Shown: one piece after another, positions 9,896 through 18,027 of the stretch
Layout of the letters: every line of letters begins with the position of its first letter
How positions within the stretch are numbered: position 1 is the first letter of the stretch
Origin: Methanosarcina vacuolata Z-761
Lineage (GTDB): Archaea; Halobacteriota; Methanosarcinia; Methanosarcinales; Methanosarcinaceae
Assembly: GCF_000969905.1 (NCBI RefSeq)
Contig: NZ_CP009520.1
Location: 992,001 to 1,056,000, forward strand
Direction: 5' to 3'
Length of the DNA: 64,000 bases
Notes under the pieces: model-generated
Seen by the model: only the letters and a program-made list of their open reading frames with translations
The model's database searches: none
What the model was told of the DNA's origin: nothing
Translations under genes and position numbers: made by a program

Positions 9896-10013
9896 CAGGC
9901 TGTCCGACAATTACAGACAGTAATAATCGAATTCCTTTTTTTTCGATTTAAAGATCTTAAATACCTTCTTTTTGTTATCTATTTATTACCAATAGTAATT
10001 GTCGGACAGCCTG
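9896..10013. mobile_element. MITE of family M1, inserted in a palindrome loop (copy a)
   Basis: 118 bases with long terminal inverted repeats, CAGGCTGTCCGACAATTAC at the left and its complement at the right. It is flanked by the 4-base direct repeat CTTG (9892-9895 and 10014-10017). The host is a palindrome, CCCCGCTAG-CTTG-CTGCGGGG, seen uninterrupted at 26358-26377. The ends match the IS1182-like element at 40107-43159, so that element is the likely source of transposase. It is almost identical, in reverse orientation, to the copy at 22155. Confidence 0.8.
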
Positions 10014-10019
10014 CTTGCT

Positions 10020-10168
10020 GCGGGGATGGAAACTTCCCCGGTAACCGTTGATGATTATATAATTATCAATTCCATTTTTCGGTTGTTAACTTCTGTTCAA
10101 ACTAAACCGTTTAGGGTTACTATTTCCTTTGACGGAATTTCGAGCGGTGGCGTGAACATACCCCGTTG
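10020..10168. repeat. Diverged repeat R, left copy
   Basis: About 150 bases between two palindromes that each carry an M1 MITE. A diverged second copy lies at 10450-10596; both contain GTTGATGAT, TTCGG and GTTAACTTCTG in the same order. The start of the unit (AACTTCC..AGTAACCGTTG) recurs at 26381-26404 beside the empty palindrome. Function unknown. Confidence 0.5.
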
Positions 10169-10172
10169 CTTG

Positions 10173-10290
10173 CAGGCTGTCCGACAATTACTTTCGGTAA
10201 TAATAGAATTCCTTCTTTTTTTATTTAAAGGTCTTATTTGCTTTCTTTTTAGCACTTTTTTATTACTACCAATAATTGTCGGACAGCCTG
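10173..10290. mobile_element. MITE of family M1 in a palindrome loop (copy b)
   Basis: 118 bases with the same terminal repeats as copy a and the same 4-base target duplication CTTG (10169-10172 and 10291-10294). The interrupted palindrome reads CCCCGTTG-CTTG-CAGCGGGG. The interior differs from copy a at many positions, so it is an older or separate insertion. Confidence 0.8.
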
Positions 10291-10343
10291 CTTGCAGCGG
10301 GGTTCGCCAGCGCAACTTTGATTTTTAATTTAATATTCCACCA

Positions 10344-10445
10344 GTGTCATGAAAATTAGCTATTGGTAATCGAATAGGCTCAAAATCGTTGTATACTATT
10401 GAGAAGCTACCAAGATTATGCTCAATAATTAAATTGCCAAGATAT
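10344..10445. mobile_element. IS630-type MITE, family M2
   Basis: 102 bases, beginning GTGTCATGAAAATTAGC and ending TTGCCAAGATAT before TA. It aligns along its length with array units A and C at 53.3-53.6 kb. The left TA is mutated, so this is an old copy. Confidence 0.55.
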
Positions 10446-10449
10446 TAGC

Positions 10450-10596
10450 TTGCTGTAGAGATCGAACCTTTTCCAGAAACAGTTGATGATGATATGATTT
10501 GTCAACTACATTTTCGGTGTTAACTTCTGCATAAACATAGTTGTTTATGGTTATTGTCTTCCTTAACGAAATTCAAGCAGTAGAGCGAAAATATCC
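10450..10596. repeat. Diverged repeat R, right copy
   Basis: Direct repeat of 10020-10168 with substitutions and small indels. No protein frame is shared by both copies, so the short frames here are not called. Confidence 0.45.
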
Positions 10597-11160
10597 TGCT
10601 GAAAGAATGAAGTATTCCAGTGTAATCTTGATTTTAAATAAATTATTTTTTACATTCTTTGACCATAAGGAGAGTCTTATTCCATACAGTTTTTTCATTT
10701 TACTCTTAATTTCCCTTCTGCCAGGTGCGGCGACTGGAATCAACTCTTGAATATATAGGAAGATCTTTTCCGATGTAAATAACTATTCTTAAACCTGCGT
10801 ATGAATATTTTTAGGCTTCAACGTTTTCTGTTTTTGATTTTATTACATATTTTAAAAGATTATTCTCGGAAGTATTTTTTCCAAATTTTTAGATCAATAA
10901 TATAGTTTGATATTAACTCTACTCATAGATCTTCTAAATAATGTTATTTCTGACTTAGTATTATAAAACTGTTTATTTTTCATTAACTTTATATAATATT
11001 TCTTCTAATTTGTTCATAAAAATATTACAATGGAATCTGTTTAAAGGGGTATACTACTTAGGTTACGTTACCTTTCAGATCTATACGCAAATTCACTCAA
11101 GATATTGTGTTTATGCTTAAGAGTATCTAAACCGAGCAATGAATTTAGTGACCAGTTTCT
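10597..11160. other. Intergenic region upstream of GT2 gene
   Basis: About 560 bases, very AT-rich, without a supported gene. The stretch around 11069-11100 (CCTTTCAGATCTATACGCAA and onwards) resembles 43569-43600 before the paralogous GT2 gene, so an upstream element is shared by the two paralogs. Confidence 0.45.
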
Positions 11161-12090
11161 ATGCTACTCCCACAAAATCACGAGATATCTATTATGACTC
11201 TAACAATAGCGGCAATGCCTGCTTATAATGAATCAAATTCAATTGCAAACATAATCCTGGAATGCAGGAAATACGTCGATGAAGTAGTTGTTGTCGATGA
11301 TGGTAGTTCGGACAATACTGCCGATATTGCTGAATCCCTTGGTGCTTATGTTGTCCGCCATGAAACAAATAAAGGATATGGAGCAGCTCTAAAAAATTGT
11401 TTTGAGACTGCACGTAAGCTCGATGCATATGCAATGGTCATAATAGATTCTGATGGGCAGCATGACCCCTTTGAAATTCCTAAACTTCTGGAGCCCTTAA
11501 ATAATGGTTTTGATCTAGTAATCGGTTCAAGGTTCGTCAACGGTAACGGTAAAAACGTTCCCCTTTATCGTAAGTTCGGAATGAGAATTCTAGACATTGC
11601 AACTATCATGGCAGGGGGTATCCACGTTACCGATTCACAAAGTGGCTTCCGCGCCTACGGGAAAAAAGCCATTGAATGCATAAATATAAACGGTGTTGAT
11701 ATGTCCGCAGGATCTGAGATTCTTCTTCAGGCTCAAGATCATCGTCTGAAACATACCGAAGTGGAAATCCATTGCAGGTACGATGTGGATGACTGTTCCA
11801 GCCAAAGCCCATTTTTACATGGATCTAAGGTTCTATTGCGGCTTTTAAGAGATATGGAATATAGAAAACCTTTATACTATTTTACTGTTCCTGGAATGCT
11901 TTTGGGTGCAATAGGGATATTTATGGGACTAAAATTTATACAGGTTTTTTACCTTGGTGGAAGCTTAAGTTTTGGACCGACGTTATTGATGATATTACTG
12001 ACTATTGTTGGGATGTTTATGGCGTTTACGGGAATTATATTGCATGCTGTATCGCGGATGATCTTCGAACTAAAAAGATACAGTTATTGA
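11161..12090 (+). CDS. GT2 family dolichol-phosphate-type glycosyltransferase with C-terminal membrane helices
   Basis: 309 residues from ATG 11161; ATG 11194 (MTLTIAAMPAYNE) is an equally possible start and is where the domain begins. The GT-A fold is clear: AMPAYNESNSI, VVVDDGSSDNTADIA, then the metal-binding DSDGQHDP near residue 98, and TDSQSGFRAYG near 155. The last 75 residues hold two membrane helices (PGMLLGAIGIFMGL and LMILLTIVGMFMAFTGI). This is the architecture of archaeal dolichol-phosphate sugar transferases such as AglJ-like enzymes, which start N-glycan assembly at the cytoplasmic membrane face. A paralog lies at 43565. An IS1-family element inserted with its target duplication overlapping this stop codon. 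Confidence 0.88.
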   Translation: MLLPQNHEISIMTLTIAAMPAYNESNSIANIILECRKYVDEVVVVDDGSSDNTADIAESLGAYVVRHETNKGYGAALKNCFETARKLDAYAMVIIDSDGQHDPFEIPKLLEPLNNGFDLVIGSRFVNGNGKNVPLYRKFGMRILDIATIMAGGIHVTDSQSGFRAYGKKAIECININGVDMSAGSEILLQAQDHRLKHTEVEIHCRYDVDDCSSQSPFLHGSKVLLRLLRDMEYRKPLYYFTVPGMLLGAIGIFMGLKFIQVFYLGGSLSFGPTLLMILLTIVGMFMAFTGIILHAVSRMIFELKRYSY

Positions 12091-12096
12091 ATTGTT

Positions 12097-13260
12097 GATG
12101 GTCAATCTTTATTTGATTGATGTTTTAAAACACCTGAATGTCAGCAATTCCTTTAAGGTCCATATTGAGTCCACAATTCCTGCCTCTCTTGCAGGTGTAT
12201 TTTTACATTCTACCCCTCTTTCATCTTTGTACTTTAATCCTCCATGACCTCTACAGAAGTTAAAGTGGGTACAATATAACCTCATTTGATGCTCTAACCA
12301 TTCTTTGACTTTTGAAAACCCTATTGTTTTTCTTGAAACTCTGTTGTTATCCTGCCTAAAAGTCAGGTTTTGTCTTTCAAGTAAAGTTGTTGAGATTTCA
12401 CTTTGTTCAATATTGTTTCCAAAGATAATCTTCTTCTTGACTTTCTTAAGTAACCCATTTATTCTTATTTTGACTACCTGTGCATACTTCAAATCATCAC
12501 GGGGAAAAATTTCTGGTTTCTTTGGTCTTCCTCTTTTCCCAGTTCTTGGATACTCAATTAAAACTCCAAAATGTTTCAAAAGGGCTTCTCTATAAAAGTT
12601 CAATCCATCTGTGACAAAAAGAGGTATTTTATCCGAAAGATGTTTTTTAACTGACTCGACTAACTTATCCGCAACATACTGTTTTCTTGGTCCTATTACA
12701 AAGTCCAGTATTAGCCTACAACCTGGTGCAAAAGCTACCCACATCCATGGCCCATTATCTTCATAATCCTTCATTCTAGGAACTTTTTTTTTGAATTATT
12801 ACCCATAGTTCATCCATTTCTATCTTGGGTACATCCACGTCTTTCATCATACTGTCATTTACTTTATCGCATTGTTCAGCTGCACGAGCTAACCATCGTT
12901 TTACACTGGCAGATTCTACCTCTAAAACATCGGCAATGGCTTCAATGCTCATACCTTTCATAGACATTTTTAAAGCTAAATCAATAGTTTTCTCAGCTTT
13001 CCGAAGATTATGATAAAAAGTGTCTGTATGGTCGTTGAATACTTTACCGCAATGACGGCAAAGATATCTTCTTGTTTTTTCTCCACGACTTATATATGTT
13101 CCATTTCCAGTAATATTGCCTTGGTTAGTAAGACCATAGAGCTTGCAGTTTTTGTTAGGACAGGCAACGTCAATGAATCTTGGTTTTGGACCTCTTTTTC
13201 CCATAACATAAACATATGATGTTAAAAGATATAATACCAATCAGATACAAAGTGACCATC
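12097..13260 (-). mobile_element. IS1-family insertion sequence with perfect 8-bp target duplication
   Basis: 1164 bases. The inverted ends are GATGGTCA...TTTGATTG on the left and, reading inward from the right, GATGGTCA...TCTGATTG. It is flanked by perfect 8-base direct repeats GAATTGTT at 12089-12096 and 13261-13268, the duplication length known for IS1. The left duplication covers the last two bases of the GT2 stop codon, leaving that gene intact. Perfect duplications suggest a recent insertion. Confidence 0.88.
12109..13240 (-). CDS. IS1-family transposase, two frames joined at an A9 run
   Basis: The N-terminal part (13240 to 12776; likely start ATG 13204, MGKRGPKPRF) has zinc-ribbon-like motifs (CPNKNC, CRHCGKVF), a helix-turn-helix (SIEAIADVLEVESASVKRWL) and the first catalytic Asp in IEMDELW. 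The C-terminal part (12774 to 12109) carries GPRKQY, LFVTDG with the second Asp, and ERQNLTFRQDNNRVSRKT with the likely Glu. The frames meet at nine A residues (12785-12793, complement strand): frame 0 runs into TAG, and one A fewer would give a single protein through VPRMKDYEDN. Either a frameshift mutation or slippage on the A run joins them. Confidence 0.82.
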
Positions 13261-13321
13261 GAATTGTTTGTTTTAATTATTTTTGTATTTTTATGATGGG
13301 TCGTTTGGCTTGGTGGAAAAA

Positions 13322-14140
13322 ATGAGAATATATATTAATATTACGGAAGAGCCTTTGTATATCAACCGTTTTATTGAAGATATTATACAATCAAACTCTG
13401 ATGAAATTGTTGGTATTAATATTGTTTCCGGGTCCTTTTTAGAAGGAAATAGCTTTAAAAGAAAGATAGAGTATGTAGCCACCATAGCTCTGATTAGTGG
13501 TCCAATCAAACTTTTAAAGAGAATTTGTATAATGGGATCTTTCTTCATTTTTGATGGAATCAAGATTTTGAGACCAAAAAATCCTCTCTCAATTTCTAAA
13601 GCTGCTAATAAGTATAATATCCCTATCACATATATCGACGATGTCAACTCTATACCATTTTTGGGCCGCCTTAAAAAATTGAATATAGATTTGATAATAA
13701 ATCAGGCCAACTTAATTTTGAAGAAAGAATTTCTTGATGTGCCTAAAATTGGTTGCATAAATAGGCACAGTGCACTTTTACCTAAGTATAGGGGCCAACT
13801 TGCACCTTTTTGGGCATATCTGAACAAGGAGACTGAAACCGGAGTTAGTATTCATTTTGTTGAAGAACAAATAGATAGTGGAGACATTATAGTTCAGAAA
13901 AGAGTCCCTATAATGAAATTTGATACGTTTGATTCTCTTTTAGATAAGATTTTTTTAGTTACTCCTCACGCAATGAGAGAAGCTCTTGATATTATTAGAA
14001 CTGGTAATTTTGAAGAAAAACTGATTGAAAACAACGACAATAGTTCATCCTACTATTCGATACCTAGGTTTAAGGACGCAGTAAGATTTAGAACTGTCAT
14101 GATTAAAAATTGGTTATCGGGATCTGCTAATCCCAGATGA
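13322..14140 (+). CDS. Formyltransferase-family enzyme, probably sugar N-formyltransferase
   Basis: 272 residues from ATG 13322 (MRIYINITEEP), preceded by GGTGG; an upstream in-frame start at 13283 gives no recognisable extension. The catalytic core resembles methionyl-tRNA formyltransferase: GCINRHSALLPKYRG (Asn-His pair, about residue 150), then TGVSIHFVEEQIDSGDII with the essential Asp. The N-terminal 110 residues are only weakly like a Rossmann fold and the C-terminal tRNA-binding domain of Fmt is absent. Archaea do not use formyl-Met, and the gene starts a run of glycan genes, so transfer of a formyl group to an amino sugar is the better reading. The substrate is inferred from context. 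Confidence 0.75.
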   Translation: MRIYINITEEPLYINRFIEDIIQSNSDEIVGINIVSGSFLEGNSFKRKIEYVATIALISGPIKLLKRICIMGSFFIFDGIKILRPKNPLSISKAANKYNIPITYIDDVNSIPFLGRLKKLNIDLIINQANLILKKEFLDVPKIGCINRHSALLPKYRGQLAPFWAYLNKETETGVSIHFVEEQIDSGDIIVQKRVPIMKFDTFDSLLDKIFLVTPHAMREALDIIRTGNFEEKLIENNDNSSSYYSIPRFKDAVRFRTVMIKNWLSGSANPR

Positions 14141-14167
14141 ACATCTATTAAATTTGGAGGAATAATA

Positions 14168-14995
14168 ATGGTTAATGCTCTAAGTGTTGATTTAGAGTTT
14201 TGGTATACAGCAGAGCTTGTTAAGAAATTTGTCCCTCAAAAAATAGATGATCAGGTAGTCGAATCTATAGAGCCGTTACTTTCTCTTATGGACAAATACA
14301 ACACAAAAGCAACTTTTTTTGTTTTGGGTAGCTTAGCAGAAAAATATCCTGAATTAATTAAACATATTCATGATAAAGGACATGAGATTGCTTCTCATGG
14401 TTACTCACATAAGACTTTATACGATTTAGACAAAGAGAGTTTTGATGATGAAATTAAAAGATCTGTAACTATATTGAAAAAAATAACAGGAGAAAATCCT
14501 ATTGGATTTCGCGCGCCTACTTTTTCGATAAACAACTCAACTAAATGGGCTTTTGAGATACTTGAGAAGTATGGGTTCAAATATGATTCAAGTATATTTC
14601 CGATAAAAACAATGTTATATGGAGAACCTACAGCACCACTACATGTATACAAACCTTCTAAACACAATGTTACTATTAACGATCCTTGTGGAAACATTAT
14701 TGAATTCCCAATGACTGTTGCCAGACTAGGAATGAATATTCCTATTTGTGGTGGTTTCTATTTCCGTTTGTTTCCATCATATTTTTTTTACTTAATACTG
14801 AAAAAAATAAAAAATATAAGACCAGTTGTGATTTATATTCACCCATGGGAGACTTACATTCAAACACCACGTTTAAATTTACCATTTTTTTCAAGTTTTA
14901 TCACTTATTATAATATTAAGTCCAATTTAAGCAAATTTGAATATTTGTTGAAGAATTTTGAGTTTACTACAATGAGAAATGTCTTGGAACTTTAA
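14168..14995 (+). CDS. Polysaccharide deacetylase (NodB/CE4 family)
   Basis: 275 residues. NodB-homology motifs are in order: SVDLEFW with the catalytic/metal Asp (residues 6-12), KATFFVLGSLAEKYP (about 47), the metal-binding pair in SHGYSH (about 77-82), GFRAPTFS (about 117) and IHPWE (about 225). There is no signal peptide, so it would act on cytoplasmic or lipid-linked sugars. The sequence most resembles the exopolysaccharide-locus deacetylases with a DUF3473-like C-terminus. GGAGGA precedes the ATG. It follows the formyltransferase by 27 bases, so a free amine made here could be formylated there (inference). Confidence 0.87.
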   Translation: MVNALSVDLEFWYTAELVKKFVPQKIDDQVVESIEPLLSLMDKYNTKATFFVLGSLAEKYPELIKHIHDKGHEIASHGYSHKTLYDLDKESFDDEIKRSVTILKKITGENPIGFRAPTFSINNSTKWAFEILEKYGFKYDSSIFPIKTMLYGEPTAPLHVYKPSKHNVTINDPCGNIIEFPMTVARLGMNIPICGGFYFRLFPSYFFYLILKKIKNIRPVVIYIHPWETYIQTPRLNLPFFSSFITYYNIKSNLSKFEYLLKNFEFTTMRNVLEL

Positions 14996-15042
14996 ATTCT
15001 GTCTGTGTAATAATTATTAATATAAACAATCATCATACCTTA

Positions 15043-15273
15043 CGCAGATGTCTTCAAAAAGGTAACATTTTCCGTGTTATCGTTTTTGGAAAATTATTCG
15101 AAAATCTGTAGTTATTGTCTCAACTGAAGCTTCGGAAATGTGTACTGGAAATTTTCAATAAAAACAAAAGGTCGAAATTGTAGGAAATTTCAAAAACACA
15201 TGTTTGAACAACCGGACAATTTTCAGAAAAAACGATAGCATGAACAATTGTGAAAATTGAAAGGATATCTGCG
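15043..15273. repeat. Long inverted repeat, MITE-like family M6
   Basis: About 230 bases. The outer ends CGCAGATGTC and GATATCTGCG are complementary apart from one base, and a second inverted pair further in (TATCGTTTTT against AAAAAACGATA) extends the hairpin. No coding potential. I saw only this copy in the window. Confidence 0.5.
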
Positions 15274-15294
15274 AAAAGTGGGATCATCTGTCTA

Positions 15295-15376
15295 GTGTCG
15301 AGTCAACCGCAAAATGTCGTATAAAATCAATTGCAATTATTCAGAACCACTGAATCTTTGATGATTGACTCGACAC
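15295..15376. mobile_element. 82-bp MITE, family M3, flanked by TA
   Basis: Starts GTGTCGAGTCAACCGC and ends TTGACTCGACAC, between TA dinucleotides at 15293-15294 and 15377-15378. It has the same length as, and clear similarity to, array unit D at 53580-53661. The TA flanks point to a Tc1/mariner-IS630 type transposase. Confidence 0.7.
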
Positions 15377-15406
15377 TAGTTTAATATTAATGGTTTGGCG
15401 TTTATT

Positions 15407-16573
15407 ATGAAAATTCTGATAAGTTCAATAATTGATTTAAAAAGGACACCACATAGCAGACTACATCAATTCATACTACATCTATGTAAAGATCATGAGG
15501 TAACCGTAATATGCATTAATGATTGGTGGAAGTCTAAACAAACAAGCGTTGATTTGCACTCAAAGAACAGTATCCAATTTATGGAGTCCGTAAATATAAG
15601 ATATATTACTCAAAAGAAAATAAGTCCTATACTTCAGGAGACAGTTCTTAGTTACAATGCAGTAAATAAAATGAGAGATATTAAAAACTTTGATATACAT
15701 CTTAACTATGGCAGTCTTTTTACAGGTTACTTTGTTTCAAGAAAAGTCTCACCTACTATCTTTGACATTATGGATGATTTGCCAGAAATGATTCAAACTT
15801 CACCACAGATTCCTTATGTTTTGAAACCTTTTGGAAAATTTCTTGGACTTTTTATTTTAAATTTAAACATTGCTAAATCTAAAAAAATAACTTATATTTC
15901 TCAGTCCTTAAAAAAAGATTATAACTTTCCTGATTTAAAATCTGAGTATGTTCCTAATGGAGTTGATACTGAACTATTTAAGCCTTGTTCTGTTGATTCA
16001 TTAAGAAAGCAACTCAATATTGGTGATGATATCTTTTTAATCGGGTACGTTGGTGCTTTAAGAGAATGGGTAGATTTAGAACTTGTCTTTAAAGCGCTAA
16101 AATTATTTGATCCAAAACTGAATATCAAATTTATAGTTGTTGGTAAAGAAGCTGAGTTCTTAAAAAATAAACAGTTAGCAGACCTATGTGGCGTTTCAGA
16201 AAATGTAATATTTACAGGAGATGTCCCTTATTCAGACGTTCCGAAGTATATTTCATGTATGGACGTGTGTCTCATTCCGTTTAAGACGAGTGATGTTGCA
16301 AAAAATTCATTACCATTAAAACTTTTTGAATATATGGCTTGTGAAAAACCAGTAATCTCAGTCAGATTGCCTGCTGTTATTGATGCTGTTGGTGATAGGG
16401 TCATATATGCTTCAGATTTCCATGATTTTTATGATAACATCCTTCGTTTATATCATAATAAATTTTACAGAAACTTACTGGGTTCAGAAGGCAGAAAGTT
16501 TGTAAAAAGTCAATATGACTGGTCAGTAATATGTAAAAAATTAGACAAATTATTGGAGGCATCAATTTCATGA
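15407..16573 (+). CDS. GT4-family glycosyltransferase
   Basis: 388 residues from ATG 15407 (MKILISSIIDLKRTPH); the frame continues upstream to a TTG but without reason to extend. GT-B fold: N-terminal acceptor domain, then VPNGVDTELF near residue 190, IGYVGALREW, VIFTGDVPYSDVPKYI and a GT4-like nucleotide-sugar site LPLKLFEYMACEKPVI (residues about 300-315). Such enzymes transfer a sugar from a nucleotide donor to a growing lipid-linked glycan at the cytoplasmic membrane face. Its stop overlaps the start of the radical SAM gene (ATGA), so the two are coupled. The sugar is unknown. Confidence 0.86.
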   Translation: MKILISSIIDLKRTPHSRLHQFILHLCKDHEVTVICINDWWKSKQTSVDLHSKNSIQFMESVNIRYITQKKISPILQETVLSYNAVNKMRDIKNFDIHLNYGSLFTGYFVSRKVSPTIFDIMDDLPEMIQTSPQIPYVLKPFGKFLGLFILNLNIAKSKKITYISQSLKKDYNFPDLKSEYVPNGVDTELFKPCSVDSLRKQLNIGDDIFLIGYVGALREWVDLELVFKALKLFDPKLNIKFIVVGKEAEFLKNKQLADLCGVSENVIFTGDVPYSDVPKYISCMDVCLIPFKTSDVAKNSLPLKLFEYMACEKPVISVRLPAVIDAVGDRVIYASDFHDFYDNILRLYHNKFYRNLLGSEGRKFVKSQYDWSVICKKLDKLLEASIS

Positions 16574-18027
16574 GAGTGTATTTTTTAAATCCTCCGTTTT
16601 TACCGAATTTTGTAAGATGCGGACGTTGGCAGGGCTGTTCTTCAAGAAGTGGAGGGTTAGATTATCCTAAATGGTTAGCTTATGCTACAGCAGTTGTAGG
16701 CCAATCTTTTAAGGATGTAAAGCTTGTTGATGCTCCTGCTAAAAAATGGGATCTAAATAAAGTTTATGAAGATGTGAAGCTTTTTCATCCAGATATTCTT
16801 GTAGTTGATAGTAATTTTTCTAGTCTAAAAAACGACATTGAGATCACAGAATATTTGAAAATAAATGTTGGGATTGATACAACTATAGTCGTAGGGCCTC
16901 CAGTATCTCAATTTCCAGATGAAATTCTTAATCACGAAGGAGTCGATTTAGTAGCAAGATTTGAATATGATTTTACAATTAAAGAAATCGCTGAAGCTAT
17001 TCTTCATGGAAAAACAATTGAGGACATAAAGGGAATATCATATCGAAGAAACGGAATAATTATTCATAATCCTGATAGAGGGTATACTACTTCAAAAGAC
17101 TTGGATAGCATTCCATTTGTGTCAAAAATTTATAAAGAACATCTTGATATTAAAGACTATTTTTTAAGTCAATCTCTATATCCTGAAATTCAGATATTTA
17201 CAGGAAGGGGATGTCCTAACAGATGTTCTTTTTGCTCTTGGCCGGTAACATTAATGGGAAGAAAGTATCGCCATAGAAGTTCTGAAAATATTGTAGATGA
17301 ATTTGAATATATAAAAAAAGATCTTCCCGAGGTTAAGGAAGTTTTCATCGAGGACGATTCTTTCACAATCGATGAAAAATTAGTTCTAGATGTGTGCAAT
17401 GATCTAATCAAAAGGAAACTCAATATGGTGTGGTCTTGTAATTCTAGAGCGACACTGAACTATGAAACTATGAAACTAATGAAAAAAGCAGGTTGTAGGC
17501 TTCTTATCGTTGGTTACGAATCAGGGAGTAATGAAGTACTTCAAACTATTAAAAAAGGGGTAAATAAAGAGAGGATGATAAAATTTACTCATGACGCAAA
17601 AAAAGCTGGATTGCTTATCCATGGAGATTTTATTATCGGTATGCCAGGTGAAAAAGTAGAGACCGCTGAACAAACTCTTCAGTTCATAAAGGAATTGAAG
17701 CCAAATATATTGCAAGTAGCAGTTGCAACTCCTCTTCCAGGCACAGAATTTTATCGTTATGTTAAAGATAATGGGTATATTACTGTGGATGATTTAGGTG
17801 ATAGTATCGATAATAATGGGTTTCAACGATGTATTGTCTCGTATCCAGACTTCTCTAAGAGCGATATTGAATTTTTTGTTGACAAAACTTTGAAGAATTA
17901 TTATTTAACCCCTTCGTTCATTTTAGTAGCAGTTAGTAATATTTGTAGGAAGAATGGATTGCATGAACTAAAATCTATGTTTAAATCAGCTAAGACATTT
18001 ATCAAATATGTAGGTCGAGAAAGATGA
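16570..18027 (+). CDS. B12-binding radical SAM protein
   Basis: 485 residues. The N-terminal 170 residues form a cobalamin-binding-like domain (YFLNPPFLPNFVR, DILVVDSNFSSLKNDIE, VVGPPVSQFPDEIL). The radical SAM core starts with GRGCPNRCSFCSWP (CxxxCxxC, about residue 215) and includes EDDSFTIDEK and YESGSNEVLQTIKKG. Class B enzymes of this type make methyl transfers or ring rearrangements on unreactive carbons; HpnJ-type lipid enzymes are relatives by layout. It overlaps the GT4 genes on both sides by four bases (ATGA), so it very likely modifies a sugar or lipid carrier in the same pathway. Substrate unknown. Confidence 0.85.
   Translation: MRVYFLNPPFLPNFVRCGRWQGCSSRSGGLDYPKWLAYATAVVGQSFKDVKLVDAPAKKWDLNKVYEDVKLFHPDILVVDSNFSSLKNDIEITEYLKINVGIDTTIVVGPPVSQFPDEILNHEGVDLVARFEYDFTIKEIAEAILHGKTIEDIKGISYRRNGIIIHNPDRGYTTSKDLDSIPFVSKIYKEHLDIKDYFLSQSLYPEIQIFTGRGCPNRCSFCSWPVTLMGRKYRHRSSENIVDEFEYIKKDLPEVKEVFIEDDSFTIDEKLVLDVCNDLIKRKLNMVWSCNSRATLNYETMKLMKKAGCRLLIVGYESGSNEVLQTIKKGVNKERMIKFTHDAKKAGLLIHGDFIIGMPGEKVETAEQTLQFIKELKPNILQVAVATPLPGTEFYRYVKDNGYITVDDLGDSIDNNGFQRCIVSYPDFSKSDIEFFVDKTLKNYYLTPSFILVAVSNICRKNGLHELKSMFKSAKTFIKYVGRER

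Noticed and set aside
9999-10328. 109-codon frame across the palindromes and MITE
   Set aside because: It runs through inverted repeats and MITE DNA; translation is low complexity with no family match that I recognise.
10541-10750. 69-codon frame before the GT2 gene
   Set aside because: Overlaps the diverged repeat R and has no counterpart in the other copy.
13322-14140. Reading this gene as methionyl-tRNA formyltransferase
   Set aside because: Archaea do not start with formyl-Met, the C-terminal tRNA domain is missing and the neighbours are glycan genes.
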